Source: an uncultured beta proteobacterium
Lineage (GTDB): Bacteria; Pseudomonadota; Gammaproteobacteria; Burkholderiales; Burkholderiaceae_C
Direction of reading: 5' to 3'
Length of the DNA: 43,814 bases
Assembly: GCA_903924955.1 (NCBI GenBank)
Contig: CAIYDK010000105.1
Coordinates: 1 to 43,814 of the forward strand
Every line of letters begins with the position of its first letter. The stretch's first letter is position 1. The notes beneath the pieces were generated by a model, which was not told the DNA's origin, ran no database searches, and saw only the letters and a program-made list of their open reading frames with translations. Positions 1-11,492 of this stretch are shown here, in pieces. A program made the position numbers and the translations under genes.

Positions 1-182
1 ATGGCCAGCGGCTTGTCAAATACTCTGGAGAGGATGTCACCCGGTCGCATGCCGCCGCGGGCCAGGCAAAGAATGGTGTCAAACTCCCAACCGGACTGGT
101 GAATCCTGATCGCCAGTTTTTCGATCAGGTTGTGGTACTCATCGTAGCTTACGTAAAGATGCTTGCCGTCTTCAGTTAACAT
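1..182 (-). CDS. Phosphoribosyltransferase, N-terminal part (runs off window)
   Basis: Only the first 60 residues are inside the window; the 3' end lies beyond position 1. The protein begins MLTEDGKHLYVSYDEYHNL and then has a hydrophobic strand followed by LARGGMRPGD, the arrangement of a type I phosphoribosyltransferase (strand, then a loop that binds the pyrophosphate). It is the next gene after purA in the same direction, with an 82-bp gap, which fits a purine-salvage (hypoxanthine/xanthine-guanine type) enzyme, although the substrate cannot be told from this fragment. The ATG at 182 is preceded by AGGAGC at the correct distance, and this ribosome binding site is formed by the end of the interspersed repeat at 188-240. 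Confidence 0.8.
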   Translation of the reverse strand, partial: MLTEDGKHLYVSYDEYHNLIEKLAIRIHQSGWEFDTILCLARGGMRPGDILSRVFDKPLA

Positions 183-187
183 GATCT

Positions 188-240
188 GCTCCTATATTTA
201 TAGCGTGTTACGCAATATTAACGGGGGCTACAGCCCAATA
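188..240 (-). repeat. Interspersed palindromic repeat, copy 1 (purA/phosphoribosyltransferase gap)
   Basis: Read on the minus strand this has the core TAGCCCCCGTTAATATTGCG followed by a hairpin CTATA-AA-TATAG at 192-203. The same order (CCCCCGT core, about 20 nt, then a GCTAT/ATAGC hairpin) occurs at 24992-25045, 27359-27402, 36769-36824 and 39117-39173. Here it fills most of the purA-phosphoribosyltransferase gap, and its hairpin end supplies the ribosome binding site of the downstream gene. Confidence 0.7.
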
Positions 241-264
241 TCTCTTAAAGCTTTGCGTCTAACC

Positions 265-2801
<2,537 letters not shown>

Positions 2802-2829
2802 GTGAAAAGAGGAGGCTATTAAAACTGCG

Positions 2830-2859
2830 ATTTTACCGGGCTTGTCGCCCCGTTCTCAG
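2830..2859 (-). promoter_or_regulatory. Candidate promoter for hisZ
   Basis: On the minus strand there is CCGGTAAAATCG with a -10-like TAAAAT at 2835-2830, and CTGAGA 18 nt further upstream as a possible -35 (four of six consensus bases). It sits in the gap between the DUF2065 gene and hisZ. Nearly the same CGGGTAAAATCG word occurs before the J-domain gene (31503-31514) and before purL (40087-40098). The call is by pattern only. Confidence 0.4.
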
Positions 2860-3047
2860 GGCGAGACCCACCAAATCATCACCAAACCGCTCAGTATGCT
2901 GAACAATGCAAAAAAGCGGATCTGTCCGTCACTGAGCGCTAGCAATTGCGTAAACATCTTTCGCCATCCCTCGGGTGAGGCAAAAGGAAACAGACCTTCA
3001 ATCACCAACACCAGTGCAATTGCCAGCCAAATCGTATCGCTACTCAA
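2856..3047 (-). CDS. DUF2065 small membrane protein
   Basis: 63 residues with two predicted membrane segments (about 5-25 and 44-60) joined by a loop containing FASPEGWRKMF. This is the pattern of the DUF2065 family (E. coli YjeT), which is regularly found directly after hflC, as here, with only 3 bp between the genes. The biochemical function is not known; position suggests an accessory role with HflKC in the inner membrane. Confidence 0.85.
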   Translation of the reverse strand: MSSDTIWLAIALVLVIEGLFPFASPEGWRKMFTQLLALSDGQIRFFALFSILSGLVMIWWVSP

Positions 3048-3050
3048 AAT

Positions 3051-3953
3051 TTACTTCTTTGCATTTCCAACGGGTGCCACGCCGCCGCGAAAGACCTTGA
3101 AAAACTCGGAGGATGATGGATCAAGCACCATAACATCACTCTTGTTGCTGAAGCTGGCCTTGTAGGCGTCCAGGCTACGGTAGAACTGAGCGAACTGGGG
3201 GTCACGCCCAAACGCTTCCGCATAAATACGCGCGGCCTCGGCATCACCCTCACCCTTAATCTTCTGTGCATCACGGTAAGCGTTCGCAATGGTGACTTCG
3301 CGCTGTCGTTCCGCATCGGCGCGAATTTTTTCACCTTCGGCTGCACCGGTGGAGCGTAACTCGTTGGCTACACGTTTGCGCTCGGCTTCCATGCGGCGAT
3401 AGACTGATTCGGTGATGGCTTCCACATAGTCCACCCGTGTGATGCGAACATCAACCACATCGACGCCCCATGGCTTAGTACCGCGTACCTTGGTCAATAC
3501 CTCCGCTTTCACATCGGTCATCAAGTCCTCCCGTTTGAGGGAGAGCAGTTCTTTGACCGTGCGTTTATTGATTTCTTCCTGAAACGCATTTCGAACCACC
3601 CGGTTCAATTGGCTTGCGCCTGCGCCTTCGTTCAAACCCACATTGCGGATGTACTCCGTCGGCTCCGAAATGCGCCAGCGAACATACCAGTCAATGACGA
3701 CACGTTGCTTTTCGGCCGTCAGCATGGGCTCTGAGTCTGTGCTGTCCAGCGTCAACAGCCGTTTGTCAATGTAGGAAACATTTTGAAATGGCGGCGGAAG
3801 CTTGAAGTTCAGCCCTGGCTCTGTGATTACGTCCTTGATTTGCCCCAATGCATACACCACACCAAATTGGCGCTGGTCCACCACAAACAAGGTGGAGCTC
3901 GCCAGTGCAATCAGCACCAGCAAAGACGAGAAAATTAGTCCGATCCGATTCAT
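3051..3953 (-). CDS. hflC: HflC, regulator of the FtsH protease
   Basis: A 300-residue SPFH/prohibitin-family protein. It has an N-terminal membrane anchor (about residues 5-25, LIFSSLLVLIALASSTLFVV) followed by the SPFH domain beginning DQRQFGVVYALGQI, then a long charged helical region (residues 185-250, RMEAERKRVANELR onward). With HflK it forms the large membrane complex that encloses FtsH and limits its access to membrane substrates. It follows hflK by 9 bp, as is standard. The C-terminus (FKVFRGGVAP) is typical of the family. Nothing unusual was seen. Confidence 0.96.
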   Translation of the reverse strand: MNRIGLIFSSLLVLIALASSTLFVVDQRQFGVVYALGQIKDVITEPGLNFKLPPPFQNVSYIDKRLLTLDSTDSEPMLTAEKQRVVIDWYVRWRISEPTEYIRNVGLNEGAGASQLNRVVRNAFQEEINKRTVKELLSLKREDLMTDVKAEVLTKVRGTKPWGVDVVDVRITRVDYVEAITESVYRRMEAERKRVANELRSTGAAEGEKIRADAERQREVTIANAYRDAQKIKGEGDAEAARIYAEAFGRDPQFAQFYRSLDAYKASFSNKSDVMVLDPSSSEFFKVFRGGVAPVGNAKK

Positions 3954-3962
3954 GGGGAGCTC

Positions 3963-5279
3963 CTAGCGAGATTCACGTTCGCGCGTCCGGGCCGCTTCAC
4001 GGCTACGGGCATCGTTGGCAGCAGCACTGGGCAGCACTGCATGGGACGGAGCAGTTGTTGCGGCACTTGGCACGATCGACCCGGCATCACTTGCAGAAGC
4101 CCCCATCTGCATGATTTTGTCCAACGGTAGGTACAGCAGATTGGAGCCTTGCTTGGAATCCACCACGACTTTGGTCACATTGCTATAAATTTGCTGCATG
4201 GCATCCAGGTACATACGGTCCCGCGTCACTTGGGGCGCTTTCTGGTACTCAACAAACACCGAGCGGAAGCGTTGCGCATCGCCTTGCGCCTGCGCAACCA
4301 CGCGCGCCTTATACGCTTCAGCCTCTTCTTTCAGACGCGATGCAGAACCTACTGCTCGGGGTATGACGTCATTTGCATACGCCTGGGCTTCGTTTTTGGC
4401 GCGCTCGCGTTCCTGTCCGGCCTTGAGCACATCGTCAAATGACGCCTGCACTTGCTCGGGCGGTCTCACCCCACCCTGTTGCAAATTAATACCCACAATC
4501 TCGATGCCGACTTTGTAGCGGTCCAGAATGGACTGCATCATGGCAAGCACACGCGGCGCAATCTGATCGCGCTCTTCTGAAAGAGCGGCGTCCATTTTCA
4601 TTTTGCCCAACACCTCGCGCACCGAGGTCTCTGCCGCCTGAACTACGGCCTCAGCCGGGTTTTTGCTCTCAAACAGGAATGCGCGGGCATCACTCAAACG
4701 ATATTGAACCGCGAATTTGATATCCAGGATGTTTTCGTCCTGGGTCAACATGGCCGACTCGCGCAGTCCGGTCGCTTTGAGCACCGTATCACGCCCAACA
4801 TCAACGGAACGAATCTGCGTGACGAACACGAGTTCATGGCGCTGTATGGGGTACGGCAGTCGCCAGTTGAAACCGGCATAGACCGTTTTGTTGTACTTTC
4901 CAAACTGGGTAATGACCGCTTGCTGGCCTTCCTGCACAATGAAAAAACCGGTTCCGAGCCAAATGAGGACCAGCACTCCCAAAATGAGTCCCACCCCAAT
5001 GCCTGCACTCTTCATATCCGGCTGAAAGTTACCCCCACCACCACCATTACCGCCACGCGGAGGCTGTGATGGTTTACCAAAAACCCCTCCCAATTTGCGA
5101 TTAAAGTCCTTCCAGAGTTCGTCGAGGTCCGGCGGGCCAGAATTTGGGCGTCCGTTCGCCTTCCCATTATCGACCGGTGGCAAAGTTGGCTCACCCTCGG
5201 GCGGCTTTGCTTCTGGTTTACTGGAATCACTCGCCTTGTCATCTCCACGGCCCCACCGGGAGTCATTCAAATTGAACAT
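3963..5279 (-). CDS. hflK: HflK, regulator of the FtsH protease
   Basis: SPFH/prohibitin-family partner of HflC. The cytoplasmic N-terminus is rich in Gly and Pro (MFNLNDSRWGRGDDK, then GPPDLDELWKDFNRKLGG). A membrane segment follows (GVGLILGVLVLIWLGTGFFI), then the SPFH domain starting VQEGQQAVITQFGKY and a long helical region rich in Glu, Arg and Ala. The frame is open upstream to 5372, and starts at 5372, 5357, 5342 and 5279 are all possible. I chose 5279 (438 residues) because MFNLNDSRWG is where relatives begin, but its ribosome binding site is not ideally spaced. The C-terminal tail of about 45 residues (Ser, Ala and Arg rich) is low complexity. Confidence 0.94.
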   Translation of the reverse strand: MFNLNDSRWGRGDDKASDSSKPEAKPPEGEPTLPPVDNGKANGRPNSGPPDLDELWKDFNRKLGGVFGKPSQPPRGGNGGGGGNFQPDMKSAGIGVGLILGVLVLIWLGTGFFIVQEGQQAVITQFGKYNKTVYAGFNWRLPYPIQRHELVFVTQIRSVDVGRDTVLKATGLRESAMLTQDENILDIKFAVQYRLSDARAFLFESKNPAEAVVQAAETSVREVLGKMKMDAALSEERDQIAPRVLAMMQSILDRYKVGIEIVGINLQQGGVRPPEQVQASFDDVLKAGQERERAKNEAQAYANDVIPRAVGSASRLKEEAEAYKARVVAQAQGDAQRFRSVFVEYQKAPQVTRDRMYLDAMQQIYSNVTKVVVDSKQGSNLLYLPLDKIMQMGASASDAGSIVPSAATTAPSHAVLPSAAANDARSREAARTRERESR

Positions 5280-5381
5280 CTTTCCGAGCCATCGAGGAGG
5301 CGAAAAAACGCGGGTTGTAAAAGCACGAATGGAAGGTTTCATTTCGTCATTATTCATTGGTCTGTGCCCCATTGTGCCTAA

Positions 5382-6587
5382 TCAGATTTCGTCCCCGAAG
5401 TTCTCGGGGGCAAGGGTCGCTTCCGGTGCCGTCTGCTCTGGTTTGCTGGCGATGCGAGCCAGTCGCTGTCGCAAAAGCGGAATTCCTGTGGACTCCCTGG
5501 CGCTGACAAAAATGCGTGGGGTCTGCATACCTTCAATTTCAAACTCATCTTCCCAACGGCTCGGCTGGTGATCCGCATCCAGTGCGTCAACTTTATTGAA
5601 CACCAGAAGCTGAGGAATGCTATCCGCGCCGATCTCTTTGAGCACACGCTGAACTTGTTCGATTTGCTCAACATAGTTCGGATTGGCAGCATCAATCACA
5701 TGCAACAGCAAGTCGGCATCGATCGCTTCCTGTAGCGTTGCCTGGAACGCGTCCACCAGTCCGTGGGGCAGGTCCCTGATAAAGCCAACCGTGTCTGAAA
5801 GTGAGACGGATCGACCTGTTTCGCCCAGGTAAAGCTGTCGTGTTGTCGTATCCAGCGTGGCAAACAACTGATCGGCGGCGTACGCACGGGCTTTGACCAG
5901 CGCGTTAAAGAGCGTGGATTTTCCTGCATTGGTGTAGCCGATGAGTGAAATATTGAATGCATCACGTCGTTCGCGCTGGCGCCTTTGCGTTTGTCGTTGA
6001 CGCTTGACCTTGCCCAAGCGTTCTTTGGTTCGCTTGATGGTTTCACCGATCATCCGCCGATCAAGCTCAATTTGTGCCTCGCCGGGCCCGCCACGCATAC
6101 CAATACCACCGCTTTGCCGCTCCAGGTGCGACCAGCGCCGTACCAACCGCGTGCTCAAATACTGCAGCCTTGCTAACTCAACCTGAAGCTTGCCCTCATG
6201 GCTGCGCGCTCTCTGGGCAAATATATCCAAAATAAGAAACGTTCGATCATTCACCGGTAGTTCAAGGTGGCGCTCCAAGTTTCGCTGCTGTCCCGGACTC
6301 AGGCTTTGGTCAAACAATACTTCCTTGGCGCCCAGTTGAGTGGCCAGCAGCTTGATTTCATCGGCCTTGCCTGAACCAATAAACAAGGCAGCATCTGGTG
6401 CTCGACGTTTGCAAGTGACCCGAGCGACCGGTGTCATTCCTGCCGTCTGTGCAAGCAATGCCAATTCCTCAAGTTGCCCGTCAAAATTTGGCGCGCCCAA
6501 ATCCACACCGACCAAAATAGTTGGCGTGCTAGCAACTCGAGGGTTTTCAATCAAATTGAGTAGGGAAACGCTGACTTCTCTGACCAC
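5382..6587 (-). CDS. hflX: Ribosome-associated GTPase HflX
   Basis: 401 residues. The N-terminal HflX domain contains GSGKADEIKLLATQLGAKEVLFDQ and the glycine-rich segment GGIGMRGGPGEAQIELDRR. It is followed by a G domain with P-loop GYTNAGKSTLFNAL, switch segment ATLDTTTRQLYL, DTVGFIRDLPHGLVDAF and NKVD. HflX splits stalled ribosomes and is classically encoded between hfq and hflK, as here (21 bp after hfq). The start at 6587 is GTG without a clear ribosome binding site; a TTG at 6548 is an alternative, so the first 13 residues are uncertain. Confidence 0.95.
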   Translation of the reverse strand: MVREVSVSLLNLIENPRVASTPTILVGVDLGAPNFDGQLEELALLAQTAGMTPVARVTCKRRAPDAALFIGSGKADEIKLLATQLGAKEVLFDQSLSPGQQRNLERHLELPVNDRTFLILDIFAQRARSHEGKLQVELARLQYLSTRLVRRWSHLERQSGGIGMRGGPGEAQIELDRRMIGETIKRTKERLGKVKRQRQTQRRQRERRDAFNISLIGYTNAGKSTLFNALVKARAYAADQLFATLDTTTRQLYLGETGRSVSLSDTVGFIRDLPHGLVDAFQATLQEAIDADLLLHVIDAANPNYVEQIEQVQRVLKEIGADSIPQLLVFNKVDALDADHQPSRWEDEFEIEGMQTPRIFVSARESTGIPLLRQRLARIASKPEQTAPEATLAPENFGDEI

Positions 6588-6608
6588 GGGCCATCACGGC
6601 CCGAATAC

Positions 6609-6857
6609 TCAAGAGGCTTCAGTTGCATCTCCGCCCGGCGCGGATAAATTCACAGCACGTCCTGGAACGATCGTTGAAATGGCGTGTTTGTAAACCATCT
6701 GAGTTACCGTATTGCGGAGCAATACGACGTATTGGTCAAATGATTCGACTTGACCCTGCAATTTGATTCCATTGACCAGATAGATAGAAACTGGTACATG
6801 CTCCCGACGCAATGCGTTGAGAAATGGGTCTTGCAGTAACTGACCTTTGTTGCTCAC
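6609..6857 (-). CDS. hfq: RNA chaperone Hfq
   Basis: 82 residues. The Sm fold is recognisable from [20 protein letters not shown] (Sm1), [18 protein letters not shown] and [10 protein letters not shown] (Sm2, with the KH motif at the RNA-binding pore). The correct start is a GTG at 6857 (VSNKGQLLQ), supported by CGGAGA 8 nt upstream and by the family N-terminus SNKGQ; a longer frame reaching 6908 is spurious. Hfq pairs small RNAs with mRNAs post-transcriptionally. It lies 119 bp after der and just before hflX, the usual context. Confidence 0.97.
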   Translation of the reverse strand: MSNKGQLLQDPFLNALRREHVPVSIYLVNGIKLQGQVESFDQYVVLLRNTVTQMVYKHAISTIVPGRAVNLSAPGGDATEAS

Positions 6858-6879
6858 GATATTCTCCGTGTTCAAAAAA

Positions 6880-6908
6880 ATTAAGAAGAGCGAACGATAA
6901 CACACCAA
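6880..6908 (-). promoter_or_regulatory. Candidate hfq promoter
   Basis: On the minus strand TTGGTG (6908-6903), a 17-nt spacer and CTTAAT (6885-6880) form a weak sigma-70-like pair ending 22 nt before the GTG start of hfq. It sits in the 119-bp der-hfq gap, the largest gap in this part of the run. No terminator was seen after der, so read-through is also possible. Pattern-based only. Confidence 0.33.
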
Positions 6909-6976
6909 GAAGCAGTATTTGCGCCTAGGTCAATAAACCTGGGTGAAGCAAGGAAGAATGTTCAGCCAATCGCCAC

Positions 6977-8320
6977 TCAAGAGTCGTCTTTTCCGGAATA
7001 CGGGTTCTGCGACGACTTCATTTGGATACGCAATGGCGTACCAACCAGATCAAACTCCTTGCGAAAGCGCCCTTCCAGAAAGCGCTTGTACGCGTCTGTT
7101 ACATGTTCGAGCGAATTGCCGTGAATGATGATGATTGGAGGGTTCATGCCACCCTGATGGGCGTAACGGAGTTTGGGCCGGTACATACCTGTCTTTTTGG
7201 GTGTTTGAAACTGAACGGCTTCAAGTAACAATCGGGTCAAAACGGGCGTTGACATTTTGCAATTCGCTGCTCTGTGCGCCTGTGCAATCGAGTCCCACAA
7301 CGGACCCAGTCCTTGCCGCTTTTGCGCCGAGATCAAATGCAACGCTGCAAACTTCAAAAAACCTAAACGCGTTTCAATGGATCGCTTTACGAGCTCTCTC
7401 TCATACTCGTCAACGGCATCCCATTTGTTGACCGCGACAACGACCGCACGCCCTGACTCAAGAATATATCCCGCAATGTGCGCATCCTGATCAGTCACGC
7501 CCTGTGTCGCGTCAATCAGCAACAGCACGACGCTTGATGACTCAATGGCTTGCAGCGTTTTTACGACCGAAAACTTCTCAATCGCTTCAAATACCTGCCC
7601 CTTGCGTCGCAAACCTGCTGTATCAACCAACTCAAACCGCTGCCCATTTCTTTCAAACGGAACAGAAATGGCATCACGCGTTGTACCTGGAAGGTCAAAA
7701 GCCACCAGTCTTTCCTCGCCGAGCCAGGTGTTAATCAAAGTGGATTTGCCGACATTGGGACGCCCCGCTACCGCCAATTTAATGACACTCGGGTCTTGCA
7801 CCGGCGCGTCCTCTTCAATTTCCGGAAGAGCTAGTCGCTCAAGCGCCAAATCGACTAACTGTTTAGTACCCTGACCATGCGCAGCTGAAACCGGAAAGAC
7901 CTCACCCAGCCCCAATTCAAAAAACTCGACAAGTTGTGCACCTGCGGTCATCCCTTCGGCTTTATTGGCGACCAAAACACAGGGCTTACCCAATTTGCGT
8001 AAGTACTTCCCGATGTCGTGATCCTGCGATGAAAGCCCCGCACGTGCATCAACCACGAACAGTACGATGTCAGCCTCAGCAACCGCCTGCCGCGTCTGTT
8101 TCGCCATCTCCTTGAAAATGCCAGTTGTTGCGTCCGGTTCAAAACCACCGGTGTCAATAACAATGTATTCGTGTGAACCCTGCTTGCCGTTCCCGTAATG
8201 CCGATCCCGCGTCAGACCGGCAAAGTCGGCCACGATCGCATCGCGGGTTTTCGTCAAACGATTGAAAAGGGTCGATTTACCCACATTGGGTCGACCGACC
8301 AAGGCAATAACAGGTTTCAT
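6977..8320 (-). CDS. der: Ribosome assembly GTPase Der (EngA)
   Basis: 447 residues with the two tandem G domains unique to Der. The first has P-loop [12 protein letters not shown] (about residues 8-19), DTGG and NKAEG. The second has [12 protein letters not shown] (about residues 186-197), DTAGLRRKG and NKWD. A C-terminal KH-like domain ends in [17 protein letters not shown]. Der acts in maturation of the 50S ribosomal subunit. It is 18 bp downstream of bamB in the same direction, the common beta/gamma-proteobacterial order hisS-yfgM-bamB-der. No missing motifs were seen. Confidence 0.97.
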   Translation of the reverse strand: MKPVIALVGRPNVGKSTLFNRLTKTRDAIVADFAGLTRDRHYGNGKQGSHEYIVIDTGGFEPDATTGIFKEMAKQTRQAVAEADIVLFVVDARAGLSSQDHDIGKYLRKLGKPCVLVANKAEGMTAGAQLVEFFELGLGEVFPVSAAHGQGTKQLVDLALERLALPEIEEDAPVQDPSVIKLAVAGRPNVGKSTLINTWLGEERLVAFDLPGTTRDAISVPFERNGQRFELVDTAGLRRKGQVFEAIEKFSVVKTLQAIESSSVVLLLIDATQGVTDQDAHIAGYILESGRAVVVAVNKWDAVDEYERELVKRSIETRLGFLKFAALHLISAQKRQGLGPLWDSIAQAHRAANCKMSTPVLTRLLLEAVQFQTPKKTGMYRPKLRYAHQGGMNPPIIIIHGNSLEHVTDAYKRFLEGRFRKEFDLVGTPLRIQMKSSQNPYSGKDDS

Positions 8321-8338
8321 TCTTTGCGGGGCGACCCG

Positions 8339-9478
8339 TTATTCTGGCTTGAAGCCGAAGATGCCGCCACGCTGTGTCACAGCAACGACCGTTTTACCAA
8401 CCAACAAAAGATTGGCAACAATGGGTGATCCGTCCGTTGGCAGTCGATTCAGCGGCGCGCCATCCTTCCGGGACAGGAAATGTAAAGTACCCATCTCGTC
8501 ACCAACAACTACCGCCTCGCCTGCCAGCACTGGTGCACTCAAGTTGCGAAAACGCAAGCGCTCAGATGTCCAGAGACGTTCGCCATCCGCGCGACGCCAA
8601 GCTATGACCCTGCCGTCGCTCTCACTTCCGAACAGCGTCGATCCATCGCCATCAAGCCCGGTTGCCGCTGAAGCCGACTTAGTCCACAGCGTAGTTCCCT
8701 TGACGGTATCGACACAACCCACAGAGGACTGGAACGCTCGGACGCAGAGCTCATCGCCGACGCGGCTGACACCCGAAACCAAATCCACCAATCGTTCAAC
8801 TTCGTTGGTTCCCCTGCTATTGGCAACTTGTGCCTCCCAACGAACTTTCCCATTCAAAGGGTTCATGCCAACCAGTCTGCCACCCAAACCACTTACCAAA
8901 GTGTCTCCGACTGCCATGACTATTCCCGAGCGACCAAGTACCAGTGCCTCGCCACTGCGCAGTTGCTGCCACAGCCTCCGGCCACTGGAAGCATCGAAGG
9001 CGGCCACAGCTCTATCCCCCGACAGTACAAACACCCGGCCACCCGCAACGAGAGGCGCACTCAAGGTCACGGCACCCAGCTTCTGGCGCCAAATCTCTTT
9101 GCTTCCATCCAATGCAATCAGTTCGTTATCACGCGACACCACAGCAGAATACCGACCGTCACTACCAACACCAGCGGACAACTTAACACCCAGAGCAACC
9201 CGCCATAAATCCCCACCTGTTCTGACGTCAATTGCCGCCACAACGCCATCCGAACCGGCTACAAACATCAAGTTATCAATGACACGAACCTGAAGGGAAA
9301 ACGCAACGCCACCGATATTCGAGGACCATGCATTACGCACGCCTAGCAGAGGTACGTTTGGACCCAAGTCAAGCTGCTTCGCCTTTTCCGGACCGGCACA
9401 GCCCGCCAACACAAGCAGAGCGCTCAATGCCAACGCAAGTTGACGAAAAAGCGTATTCACAATGGGAACGTAAATCAC
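8339..9478 (-). CDS. bamB: Outer membrane protein assembly lipoprotein BamB
   Basis: 379 residues: a lipoprotein signal with lipobox LAGC (Cys27), then an eight-bladed PQQ-type beta-propeller with repeated blade motifs such as GVVAAIDVRTGGDLWRVALG, DRAVAAFDASSGRRLWQQ and GRVIAWRRADGERLWTSE. BamB is a periplasmic subunit of the BAM complex that inserts beta-barrel proteins. The start is a GTG at 9478 that overlaps the stop of the preceding gene (GTGA) and follows a strong GGAGGGAG site; a second GTG at 9460 lacks one. BamD, another BAM subunit, is encoded at 19398. Confidence 0.95.
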   Translation of the reverse strand: MIYVPIVNTLFRQLALALSALLVLAGCAGPEKAKQLDLGPNVPLLGVRNAWSSNIGGVAFSLQVRVIDNLMFVAGSDGVVAAIDVRTGGDLWRVALGVKLSAGVGSDGRYSAVVSRDNELIALDGSKEIWRQKLGAVTLSAPLVAGGRVFVLSGDRAVAAFDASSGRRLWQQLRSGEALVLGRSGIVMAVGDTLVSGLGGRLVGMNPLNGKVRWEAQVANSRGTNEVERLVDLVSGVSRVGDELCVRAFQSSVGCVDTVKGTTLWTKSASAATGLDGDGSTLFGSESDGRVIAWRRADGERLWTSERLRFRNLSAPVLAGEAVVVGDEMGTLHFLSRKDGAPLNRLPTDGSPIVANLLLVGKTVVAVTQRGGIFGFKPE

Positions 9479-10158
9479 TTTACTCCCTCCACCACAGACT
9501 TCGCTTTTTCAAGCACCGCGGCATCCACTCCCAGCGCGTTGAGCTTGACTCCGACTAGTCGGCGGTACTCGGACTGATCATCAAACGCCTTGTAGGCTTT
9601 CTGATATTCGGCCTTTGCTTCTGCTTTTTTCCCCTGAAGACTGTAAATATCACCCCGGCGGTCGTCGGCCAGTGCCGAAAATTCATTGGAAATGCCTGCG
9701 TCCAATAATTTAAGCGCATCGTCGTACGATTTACCTTGGATCAAAATGGCCGATAGACGCAACCGTGCAATGGACGAGTAACCTTTGTCGCTGCCGTTTT
9801 CGGCAAGCCAATTCAGAATGGCTCTGGATGAATCGGCTTTACCAGATTCGTAGGCCAACTTTGCAACCAGCAGCCCTGCCTGTTGGGTGTAGACCGCCGA
9901 CGAAAACCGCTCTTTCATGTCTGAAAATGCGCGTTCAGCTTTTTGCGGGTCACCACCCTTGACCACTTTTTCGACTTCGTCATACATGGCAGAAGCTTGA
10001 ACCGATTGGTTCCGCTGCCACATCTGATAACCATTCCAGGCAGCAACGGCCCCCAAAACGATGATCAATGCCCAAGTGATCAAATTGCCGTACTGTTTCC
10101 AAAAGTGCTTGAGTTGATCAAGCTGTTCTTGTTCTTCGAGATCTAGATGATTTGCCAT
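9475..10158 (-). CDS. yfgM: YfgM-like TPR membrane protein (SecYEG ancillary subunit family)
   Basis: 227 residues. A short cytoplasmic N-terminus (MANHLDLEEQEQLDQLKHFWKQYG) is followed by a single membrane segment (about 27-47, LITWALIIVLGAVAAW) and a periplasmic TPR-like region with YSSIARLRLSAILIQ and DDRRGDIYSLQGKKAEAKAEYQKA. This matches the YfgM/DUF2133 family, a periplasmic chaperone-network component associated with the SecYEG translocon in E. coli. The location between hisS and bamB is the conserved one. It overlaps bamB by 4 nt, so translation is probably coupled. Confidence 0.88.
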   Translation of the reverse strand: MANHLDLEEQEQLDQLKHFWKQYGNLITWALIIVLGAVAAWNGYQMWQRNQSVQASAMYDEVEKVVKGGDPQKAERAFSDMKERFSSAVYTQQAGLLVAKLAYESGKADSSRAILNWLAENGSDKGYSSIARLRLSAILIQGKSYDDALKLLDAGISNEFSALADDRRGDIYSLQGKKAEAKAEYQKAYKAFDDQSEYRRLVGVKLNALGVDAAVLEKAKSVVEGVK

Positions 10159-10170
10159 GAAAGTATTCGG

Positions 10171-11484
10171 TTAAGCGGGGGATTGTAGGCTTTTGGCCCA
10201 TTCTGTCGGATGGTTCAATGCCTGTTTTAACTGTGCACCACTTCCGTCTCGAAGCGACTTGACCGTAACGACACCCTCTGCGATTTCATCCGGACCAAAA
10301 ATCAGTGCAAAACGTGCACCAGAGGCGTCGGCACGCTTGAATTGTGACTTGATGCTGCCAAGCCCATCAGCAGTGCCTGCGTGCATTTGAACGCTGACCC
10401 CTTCCGACCGCAAAACCTGAAGGCATTGCATTGCTATGGGCAAACCGGCATTTTCGGAAATGATAGCGTAGGCATCTGGAGAAGTTGCAGCACAGGAGCG
10501 ACCCTGGACTTTCAATAATTCGAGTACCCGCTCAATACCCATTCCCCAACCAACGGCTGGGGTTGGCCTTCCACCCAAAACCTCGAAAAGGCCGTCATAA
10601 CGCCCTCCTCCGCACAGCGTCCCTTGTGCGCCAAGGTCATCAGTAATAAATTCAAATACGGTGTGGCTGTAATAATCCAGGCCACGGACAAGGCGGGGGT
10701 TAACGCTCCATCGCACACCGCAGGCATTGAGTAGTTGCTTTACCGTGTCGAAGTGCTTAAGGGAAATGTCGCCCAAGAAATCCAGCAGTTGTGGAGCTTG
10801 CTGAACCATGGACTGCATCGCCGGATTTTTGGTATCAAGAATGCGCAGCGGATTGGCATGCAAGCGACGTGTGGCATCTGCATCCAACATCTCTGCGTGT
10901 TTTTGAAAGTACGCAATCAACGCCGTTCGGTGCGCTTGCCGTTCAGAGGCAACTCCCAGACTGTTGAGTTCAACACGCACACCTCCAACGCCCAGTTTAC
11001 TCAAAAGTTGATGGGCTAACAATATCAGTTCCGCATCGACTTCCGGTCCGGCAAACCCAAGCGCCTCTGCACCTAACTGATAGAACTGCCGATACCGACC
11101 TCGCTGGGGACGCTCGTGGCGGAACATGGGGCCCATATAGTAGAGGCGCTTACCACCGTCATAAGTCAAGTTGTGCTCAATAGCAGCGCGAACAACGCCA
11201 GGCGTGTTTTCGGGCCGCAAGGTCAGTGCTTCACCATTGAGTTTGTCTTCAAAGGCATACATCTCTTTCTCGACAATGTCCGTTGTTTCCCCTGTTCCCC
11301 GCACGAACAAAGCGGTCTGTTCAACAATTGGCGTACGAATATTGCGGTAAGCATGGAGTGCCATTTGATCGCGAACCTGCTCTTCAAACCACTCCCACAA
11401 CAGGGAATCAGGAGGCAGGATGTCGTTCATGCCCTTAACGGCAAACAGTTTTTCCACTCTACTGGTGGCAGATTTTTCAACCAT
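10171..11484 (-). CDS. hisS: Histidyl-tRNA synthetase
   Basis: 437 residues, class II aminoacyl-tRNA synthetase. Visible marks are the opening [10 protein letters not shown], motif 2 ([18 protein letters not shown] and [20 protein letters not shown]), the histidine-specific [15 protein letters not shown], motif 3 ([29 protein letters not shown]) and a C-terminal anticodon-binding domain from about residue 330. I chose the ATG at 11484 (MVEKSATSR), 8 nt after the ispG stop and preceded by GAGAG; a TTG at 11496 is the only upstream alternative. Confidence 0.97.
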   Translation of the reverse strand: MVEKSATSRVEKLFAVKGMNDILPPDSLLWEWFEEQVRDQMALHAYRNIRTPIVEQTALFVRGTGETTDIVEKEMYAFEDKLNGEALTLRPENTPGVVRAAIEHNLTYDGGKRLYYMGPMFRHERPQRGRYRQFYQLGAEALGFAGPEVDAELILLAHQLLSKLGVGGVRVELNSLGVASERQAHRTALIAYFQKHAEMLDADATRRLHANPLRILDTKNPAMQSMVQQAPQLLDFLGDISLKHFDTVKQLLNACGVRWSVNPRLVRGLDYYSHTVFEFITDDLGAQGTLCGGGRYDGLFEVLGGRPTPAVGWGMGIERVLELLKVQGRSCAATSPDAYAIISENAGLPIAMQCLQVLRSEGVSVQMHAGTADGLGSIKSQFKRADASGARFALIFGPDEIAEGVVTVKSLRDGSGAQLKQALNHPTEWAKSLQSPA

Positions 11485-11492
11485 TCGAACTC

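Noticed and set aside
4180-4200. TTGCTATAAATTTGCTGC inside hflK, similar to the hairpin end of the repeat
   Set aside because: It encodes the normal QQIYSNVTKVV segment of HflK and lacks the CCCCCGT core.
8262-9293. Long plus-strand open frame (about 340 codons) opposite der and bamB
   Set aside because: It lies antisense to two well-supported genes, has a low-complexity Ser/Thr/Pro-rich product with no family resemblance, and is explained by codon bias on the coding strand.
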